Positions 5,205-9,164 of a stretch of 9,164 bases of DNA are shown in pieces. Positions within the stretch are counted from its first letter, which is position 1, and each line of letters opens with the position of its first letter. Both the position numbers and the translations under genes were made by a program. The DNA is taken from the NCBI RefSeq assembly GCF_949292005.1, contig NZ_CASEXV010000084.1, forward strand, positions 1-9,164, in the 5' to 3' direction. The notes below the pieces were generated by a model, which worked only from the letters and a program-made list of their open reading frames with translations, made no database searches and was not told the DNA's origin. The DNA is from an uncultured Bifidobacterium sp. (GTDB lineage Bacteria; Actinomycetota; Actinomycetes; Actinomycetales; Bifidobacteriaceae).

Positions 5205-6275
5205 GTGCATCAGGAAGCCGCGCAAGGGACGGAAGGAAAGGGAGTGGGCATGTCGGTGGGGGCATCATCGGGGCGACGCCATCGTCTTCTTGGAGCGTTG
5301 GCGGGATTGGGCACCTTTGCTGCGGCACTCAACGCGGTGGCCCGGCAGCTGCCCTCGTGGTGGCAGTCCCAGCCCTATGTTCCGATTCTTGTGTCGCTGA
5401 CTCCCTGGTTCGCGGTGGTGGCCCTCGTCGGTCTTGTCCTGGCGTTGATCTCGAGAAGATGGTTCGTGGCCCTTATCGCATTGTGCTGTCTGGTCGCGCA
5501 GGGGTGGTGGCAGTATCCGTTCTTTCATGGGACGTCCACGCTGTCGAGCTCCACCACCACTGCGGTCGGATCGGCGAGCGTGCGGACCGATGATGATGCC
5601 GCACGTGTGATGACGGCCAACGTGTACCGCGGCCATGCCGATGCCCAGACGATCGTCGACATCGTGCGCGATCAGCGCGTGGAGGTTCTTACGCTTCAGG
5701 AGACCACCCCGAAGTTCGTGACGGCGCTGAAGAAGGCGGGAATCGAGGACTATCTGCCCTATTCGGTGGTCTCCTCGGCCGATGGGACATACGGGAATGG
5801 TCTGTGGTCGGCCGCGGCGCTGGCGAATCCCTCCGACGACGAGGTCGATTCCCTGTCGTCGTTCATGCCGGCGGGAACCGTTGATTTCGCGAACGGGCGA
5901 TCGGTGCGTTTCGTGTCGGTGCATACCACGTCGCCGAAGCCGGGAAACTGGACCATGTGGCGGACGAGTCTGGAGGATGTCGCCAAGTTGGGGTCGACCA
6001 CGGGCAAACGTTACGTTCTTATGGGGGATTTCAATTCGACGGTCGACCACACGCCCTTCCGCGAGCTTCTGGGGAGTCGTTTCAGTGATGCCGCATATGA
6101 GTCCGGACACGGGTTCACCTTCACATGGCCCGCGAATCGCAGCTGGCTTCCCGCCTTCAGCGGGATCGACCACGTCGTCATCGACAAGAGAATCACAGCG
6201 GGTCAGGTGACGGTCGTCAGCATTCCCGGTTCGGATCACAAAGGTCTTCTCGCAACGCTTCAGATCGATGCCTGA
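5205..6275 (+). CDS. Membrane-anchored endonuclease/exonuclease/phosphatase (EEP) family protein, VanJ-like layout
   Basis: A 356-residue protein with three N-terminal membrane segments (about 27-47, 58-83 and 85-103), a Ser/Thr-rich linker, and an EEP metallohydrolase domain from about 130 to the end. Active-site residues can be seen: N139 (TANV), E166 (LQET), H240 (SVHT), D275 and N277 (GDFNS), and D344-H345 (SDHKG). This layout matches VanJ-type proteins, whose characterised member dephosphorylates undecaprenyl pyrophosphate and gives teicoplanin resistance; other EEP relatives cleave sugar or lipid phosphates. The catalytic domain probably lies outside the membrane. GTG 5205 is chosen because AAGGAGG (5192-5198) lies six bases upstream. 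ATG 5250, with GGGAG five bases upstream, is a good alternative and keeps all domains. It follows a terminator and is convergent with xseB, so it is probably a single-gene unit. The substrate is inference. Confidence 0.8.
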   Translation: MHQEAAQGTEGKGVGMSVGASSGRRHRLLGALAGLGTFAAALNAVARQLPSWWQSQPYVPILVSLTPWFAVVALVGLVLALISRRWFVALIALCCLVAQGWWQYPFFHGTSTLSSSTTTAVGSASVRTDDDAARVMTANVYRGHADAQTIVDIVRDQRVEVLTLQETTPKFVTALKKAGIEDYLPYSVVSSADGTYGNGLWSAAALANPSDDEVDSLSSFMPAGTVDFANGRSVRFVSVHTTSPKPGNWTMWRTSLEDVAKLGSTTGKRYVLMGDFNSTVDHTPFRELLGSRFSDAAYESGHGFTFTWPANRSWLPAFSGIDHVVIDKRITAGQVTVVSIPGSDHKGLLATLQIDA

Positions 6276-6328
6276 TGATGGCGGACGCGCGGGAGAGAGC
6301 GGCGGGTTTCGGTGTGGTCCGGTCGCGT

Positions 6329-6721
6329 TTAGTCGAGATTTGACTGGGTCCCGGCGGTGTCCGCAGTGGATTGCTGCTGGGCCTGTGCCGCGTCGAGTTT
6401 CGAGCGCACCTGGTCGAGCAGTCCCTGGGCTCGCGTTGCCAGAGCCTCGCCAAGTTCCCATTGCCGCATGGATTGGTCGAGGTTGAGTCCGCCCGCCTCC
6501 AGGGTTTGGACGACGTGGATCAGCTGGTCGCGGGCCTGCTCATAGGAGAGTGCCGCGATTGCCACGCGTTCCTTGTCGGTCAGTCCAGACATGGCCTCTC
6601 CTGTGGTGGTTGCGTCATTGCCGACATTGCCGGCTTGGTCGGTGGATTGTGGGGATGCGCCCTCGATTGTTGTGTCGTTGACGGATCCAGCGGTGGTGTT
6701 GGGGGTGGTCTGGTCGTTCAT
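6329..6721 (-). CDS. xseB: Exodeoxyribonuclease VII small subunit
   Basis: A 130-residue reading. The C-terminal 80 or so residues carry the XseB domain: SYEQARDQLIHVVQTLEAGGLNLDQSMRQWELGEAL followed by an Ala/Gln-rich helix. The family forms a helical hairpin that binds XseA several copies to one in the cytoplasm. The complex degrades single-stranded DNA from both ends into oligonucleotides. The first 43 residues (rich in T, N, S, Q, G) are unconserved, whereas family members are usually 70-100 residues. ATG 6721 is 19 bases after the xseA stop and has AAAGGA 11 bases upstream. ATG 6592 has AGGAG five bases upstream and would give a standard 87-residue protein. Either start keeps the domain. 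The pair is clearly an operon with xseA first. Confidence 0.88.
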   Translation of the reverse strand: MNDQTTPNTTAGSVNDTTIEGASPQSTDQAGNVGNDATTTGEAMSGLTDKERVAIAALSYEQARDQLIHVVQTLEAGGLNLDQSMRQWELGEALATRAQGLLDQVRSKLDAAQAQQQSTADTAGTQSNLD

Positions 6722-6740
6722 GGTCGATGGTGTCCTTTCG

Positions 6741-8081
6741 CTATCGTGCTTGTGCCGTCGTGTCGTCCGGATTGGATGGCTGTGGAGGGTGGATTCCGGT
6801 GACGGTCGCGGTGATTCCTCCGTGTTTGAGCGTGACGGCGATCTCCTCGCCGTTCGAGACGGATCCGCAGTCTGCGAGCACATGACCGGACGCCGTCTGC
6901 ACGACCGCGTAGCCACGATCCAGCGTGGACTGCGGGCTGAGCGCGGTGAGCGAGGCATGGAGCCGGTCGATGGTCATGGCGGCGTCGTCGACTATCTGTG
7001 TCATTCCATACGTCATCCGGCGCTTCGCATCGTCGACGAAGCGCTGGTGGGGCTCGAGCATCGTCCAGGGCCGGGTGAGGCTGGGGCGGTTGGCGTAGCC
7101 CTCGATGAGACGCGTCTCGTTGGCCAGCAGCGATTCGGTGCGCAGCCGTATCTGTCCCAAGGCCCCGGCGACGAGCTGCCATTGCTCCCGCACGTCGGGG
7201 ACGACCTTCTTCGCGGCGTCCGTGGGCGTGGATGCGCGCAGGTCGGCGGCCAGATCGATCAGGGTCCAGTCGTCCTCATGGCCGATGGCGGAGATAAGAG
7301 GGGTGGAGCACTGGGCGGCGGCCCGGACGACACCCTCGTCGGAGAATCCGATCAGGTCCTCGAAACTTCCCCCTCCTCGCGCCACGATGATGACGTCGAC
7401 GTCGGGATCGGCGTCAAGTGTTCTGATGGCGGCGATGACGTCCGACGGGCATTGCGCACCCTGGACATGCGCATGTACCACGCGGAAGCTCACCGCAGGC
7501 CATCGCAGGTTCACGTTGGTGATGACGTCGCCCTCCGCTCGGGCCTGCGGCGCGCATATAAGGCCGATGCGATGCGGGAATTCCGGAATGGCGACCTTGC
7601 GGTCGGCGTCGAAAAGTCCCTCGCCTTTGAGTTTGCGCCGCAGGGCGTCGATCAGCGCTTTGAGGTCGCCTGTTCCCAGACGTCGGATGTCGTCCGCGAC
7701 GAAGCTGAGCCGCGTGGCCTTCATCCAGACGTCGGCGCGCCCGTGGACGACAACCCTGTCGCCCTGCCGGAAGTCGCGCGCCTTGGCCACGAAATCGCGG
7801 AATCCCATGACTGGCAGGGATATCTCCTCGGTGTCGTCGCGCAGAGTGATGTATCCGGATGTCGAGCGGCGCATGTTGATCTCGACGATCTGTCCGCGCA
7901 CCCACGCCTGGGGCCAGCGTTGAACGGCATCATGGTACTTGCGGCTCAGTACGCTCACGGGCCAGGGGTTCTCGGCGGTCGTGTCGCGCGCGAGCCGGGG
8001 AAGCTCCGCGGCTCGGCTCTCCGGAGCCGGGTTGTCGCCGAAAAGGGCTCCTGACGAGGGATTGTCTGGTGCGGCGTTCAT
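6741..8081 (-). CDS. xseA: Exodeoxyribonuclease VII large subunit
   Basis: A 446-residue catalytic subunit of exonuclease VII. An N-terminal OB-type nucleic-acid-binding domain (about 40-135) begins at NPWPVSVLSRKYHDAV. The catalytic domain follows, with RIGLICAPQARAEGDV (171-186), VARGGGSFEDLIGFSDE (233-249) and GHEDDWTLIDLAADLRASTPTDAA (267-290). These are the diagnostic RGGGS-EDL and GHE-D-T-x-x-D blocks. A helical C-terminal arm that recruits XseB ends with LDRGYAVV. The enzyme digests single-stranded DNA and clears damaged ends in repair. ATG 8081 gives the normal length, but its GGAG lies only two bases upstream. An in-frame ATG at 8132 adds 17 Arg/Pro-rich residues and has no better site. 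It is the first gene of the xseAB operon and divergent from nrdD. Confidence 0.93.
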   Translation of the reverse strand: MNAAPDNPSSGALFGDNPAPESRAAELPRLARDTTAENPWPVSVLSRKYHDAVQRWPQAWVRGQIVEINMRRSTSGYITLRDDTEEISLPVMGFRDFVAKARDFRQGDRVVVHGRADVWMKATRLSFVADDIRRLGTGDLKALIDALRRKLKGEGLFDADRKVAIPEFPHRIGLICAPQARAEGDVITNVNLRWPAVSFRVVHAHVQGAQCPSDVIAAIRTLDADPDVDVIIVARGGGSFEDLIGFSDEGVVRAAAQCSTPLISAIGHEDDWTLIDLAADLRASTPTDAAKKVVPDVREQWQLVAGALGQIRLRTESLLANETRLIEGYANRPSLTRPWTMLEPHQRFVDDAKRRMTYGMTQIVDDAAMTIDRLHASLTALSPQSTLDRGYAVVQTASGHVLADCGSVSNGEEIAVTLKHGGITATVTGIHPPQPSNPDDTTAQAR

Positions 8082-8227
8082 GGCTCCACAATCTCGCGGG
8101 CGAGGGACATTGCGGGGGATGCCGCGAGGCATTTCGGCCTTGTCTGAAATGGTTCAGGAGGGCGGTCCACAGGGGGATACGGCGCGACACGCGGGCTCAG
8201 CCGCGTGGTGGCGGCCTTTGCGGCAAA

Positions 8228-8243
8228 ACACGATATGTAGTGC
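8228..8243 (+). promoter_or_regulatory. NrdR box 1
   Basis: ACACGATATGTAGTGC matches the 16-base imperfect palindrome recognised by NrdR, the ATP/dATP-sensing repressor of ribonucleotide reductase genes. It lies exactly 32 bases (three helical turns) before the second box, the arrangement usual for NrdR. Confidence 0.85.
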
Positions 8244-8244
8244 T

Positions 8245-8273
8245 TTGCATTCATTCACGTCACTAGATAAAGT
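8245..8273 (+). promoter_or_regulatory. Promoter of nrdD
   Basis: TTGCAT (8245-8250) and TAAAGT (8268-8273) are 17 bases apart. The -35 box lies between the NrdR boxes and the -10 box lies in the second. Transcription would begin near 8280, leaving a leader of about 130 bases. Confidence 0.55.
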
Positions 8274-8275
8274 GT
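8260..8275 (+). promoter_or_regulatory. NrdR box 2, overlapping the nrdD -10 box
   Basis: TCACTAGATAAAGTGT matches the NrdR palindrome. It covers the putative -10 box TAAAGT (8268-8273), so NrdR bound here would block RNA polymerase directly. Confidence 0.85.
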
Positions 8276-8409
8276 TATCTGTAGTGAGTTACGCGCGTGT
8301 AATTTGACGCGCCGCGGTTCTTGGCCGAGTGGTTATGGCCGTTATGGACCGTGTGGTGGAGTGCGATGACGAGTCCGGGGAGTTTTCCGGAGCGGAAGGA
8401 TACAGGGAC

Positions 8410-9164
8410 ATGGACACGCAGATGATGGACGATGTCAACGTGGTGACAGCGGAGAAGAAGGTTCTCGTGGAGAAGCGGGATGGCCGTGTGGTCGACTTCG
8501 ATCCCATCAACATCATCGCCGCGGTGAAGTCGGCCTTCCTCGACCTTGACAAGCATATCGGTCCGCAGGAGAAGCAGATTATCCGGGAGCTCGCCGCCCA
8601 GGTGGAGGGGGAGATCAAGGAGCGCTACAACGGTCCGGCGAAGATCGAGGACATCCAGAACCTCGTCGAGCACGGGCTCATCGAGGACCACCTGTACGAC
8701 GTGGCCCGCAGCTATACCGCGTATCGTCTGAACAAGGATATCGAACGCGCCAAGGCGACCGACATCAACGAGGCGGTCAGTCGTCTCGTCAATCGTGACG
8801 AGAGCCTTGTGCGCGAGAACGCGAACAAGGACTCGAACGTCTACGCGACCCAGCGCGACCTCCTCGCGGGGGCGGTCTCCAAGGCCTCGGCCTTCTCCAT
8901 GCTTCCCGACGCCGTCTCGAACGCCCACATGAAGGGCGACATCCACTTCCATGACGCCGACTACTCGCCGTTCACCGCCATGAGCAACTGCTCTCTGCCC
9001 GATTTCGGCGACATGCTCGCGCATGGCTTCGCGCTGGGCAACGCGATGATGGATTCGCCCAAGTCCATCGGAACCGCGGCGACCCAGATCACGCAGATCA
9101 TCAAGGACATCGCCGGAGCGCAGTATGGCGGGCAGACGGTCAACCGCGCCGACGAGATGCTTGA
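8410..9164 (+). CDS. nrdD: Anaerobic (class III) ribonucleoside-triphosphate reductase, N-terminal part (runs off the right edge)
   Basis: The reading is open for 251 codons to the edge. Residues ~16-105 form an ATP-cone regulatory domain (VLVEKRDGRVVDFDPINIIAAV onward), where ATP or dATP sets overall activity. The reductase core follows: HMKGDIHFHDADYSPF, NCSLPDFGDML (C194), and the stretch around 218-251 with IGTAATQITQI and YGGQTVNRADEM, all typical of NrdD. The enzyme reduces ribonucleotides to deoxyribonucleotides without oxygen, using a glycyl radical near its C-terminus (not in view) made by NrdG. ATG 8410 is preceded by GGAAGGA ending nine bases upstream. An in-frame ATG at 8344 has no ribosome-binding site. 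Control by NrdR through the two upstream boxes is expected. Presence implies anaerobic growth. Confidence 0.95.
   Translation, partial: MDTQMMDDVNVVTAEKKVLVEKRDGRVVDFDPINIIAAVKSAFLDLDKHIGPQEKQIIRELAAQVEGEIKERYNGPAKIEDIQNLVEHGLIEDHLYDVARSYTAYRLNKDIERAKATDINEAVSRLVNRDESLVRENANKDSNVYATQRDLLAGAVSKASAFSMLPDAVSNAHMKGDIHFHDADYSPFTAMSNCSLPDFGDMLAHGFALGNAMMDSPKSIGTAATQITQIIKDIAGAQYGGQTVNRADEML

Larger units (their letters stand above)
8082..8409. other. Intergenic region between xseA and nrdD
   Basis: This 328-base divergent spacer holds, from left to right: a hairpin CACGCGG/CCGCGTG around GCTCAG (8188-8207), two NrdR boxes (8228-8243 and 8260-8275), the nrdD promoter, and about 130 bases of nrdD leader. 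No gene was seen. The xseA promoter could not be placed confidently. Confidence 0.5.

Noticed and set aside
5265..6461. 398-codon open frame on the minus strand
   Set aside because: It mirrors the EEP gene and the xseB 3' end, is Arg/Gly/His-rich and has no recognisable domain.
6573..8054. 493-codon open frame on the plus strand
   Set aside because: It is antisense to xseA/xseB, which carry clear family motifs. Its Gly/Val/Asp/Arg-rich composition is the usual mirror of a GC-rich gene, and it has no ribosome-binding site.
8275..9024. 249-codon open frame on the minus strand
   Set aside because: It is antisense to nrdD and its promoter; the His/Val/Asp-rich sequence is a codon-mirror artefact.

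Overview
The window reads as chromosomal DNA of a high-GC Gram-positive bacterium, most likely a Bifidobacterium or close relative. This rests on the high GC content, the GTG starts, the tight AAGGAG-type ribosome-binding sites, the YkoE-type thiamine/HMP uptake subunit under a THI-box riboswitch, and the class III (anaerobic) ribonucleotide reductase with paired NrdR boxes. The genus call is inference; no 16S or other marker gene is present.

Layout. 1-908 (minus) is the N-terminal membrane part of a CydD/CydC-like ABC exporter that runs off the left edge. 909-1283 has no gene but holds a near-perfect 16-bp hairpin and a 12-bp palindrome. 1284-1532 (minus) is a small GlsB/YeaQ/YmgE-type membrane protein. 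1776-1848 (minus) is tRNA-Arg(CCU), with its own promoter and a terminator hairpin. Divergent from the tRNA, a sigma70-type promoter (1930-1957) drives a TPP riboswitch (1969-2049). The riboswitch is followed by ykoE (GTG start 2118), an overlapping APH-fold small-molecule kinase (2776-3918), a 178-bp repeat-bearing spacer, a thiY/THI5-like protein (4097-5065) and a strong terminator (5084-5120). 5205-6275 (plus) is a membrane-anchored endonuclease/exonuclease/phosphatase-family protein of VanJ-like layout. 6329-6721 and 6741-8081 (minus) are xseB and xseA, the exonuclease VII subunits. 8410 to the right edge (plus) is the start of nrdD, preceded by two NrdR boxes 32 bp apart that overlap its promoter.

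The most interesting part is the thiamine locus at 1930-5120. The riboswitch leader shows mutually exclusive pairings that fit translational control. An anti-Shine-Dalgarno segment (2062-2070) can pair with the ykoE ribosome-binding site, and an overlapping segment (2061-2071) can instead pair with P2/P3 bases of the aptamer (1974-1987). ykoE overlaps an APH-family kinase gene by 14 bp, which suggests that uptake is coupled to phosphorylation of the vitamin or its precursor; this is a hypothesis. The third gene is a THI5/NMT1-fold protein that cannot carry a signal peptide, because an in-frame stop lies 31 bases before its start. It is therefore predicted to be cytosolic, unlike the usual lipoprotein ThiY. 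No ykoC/ykoD or thiX/thiZ partners lie in the window.

The remaining genes (xseAB, nrdD, tRNA, glsB-like) are ordinary housekeeping or stress genes. No mobile element, CRISPR array, integrase or rRNA gene was seen.
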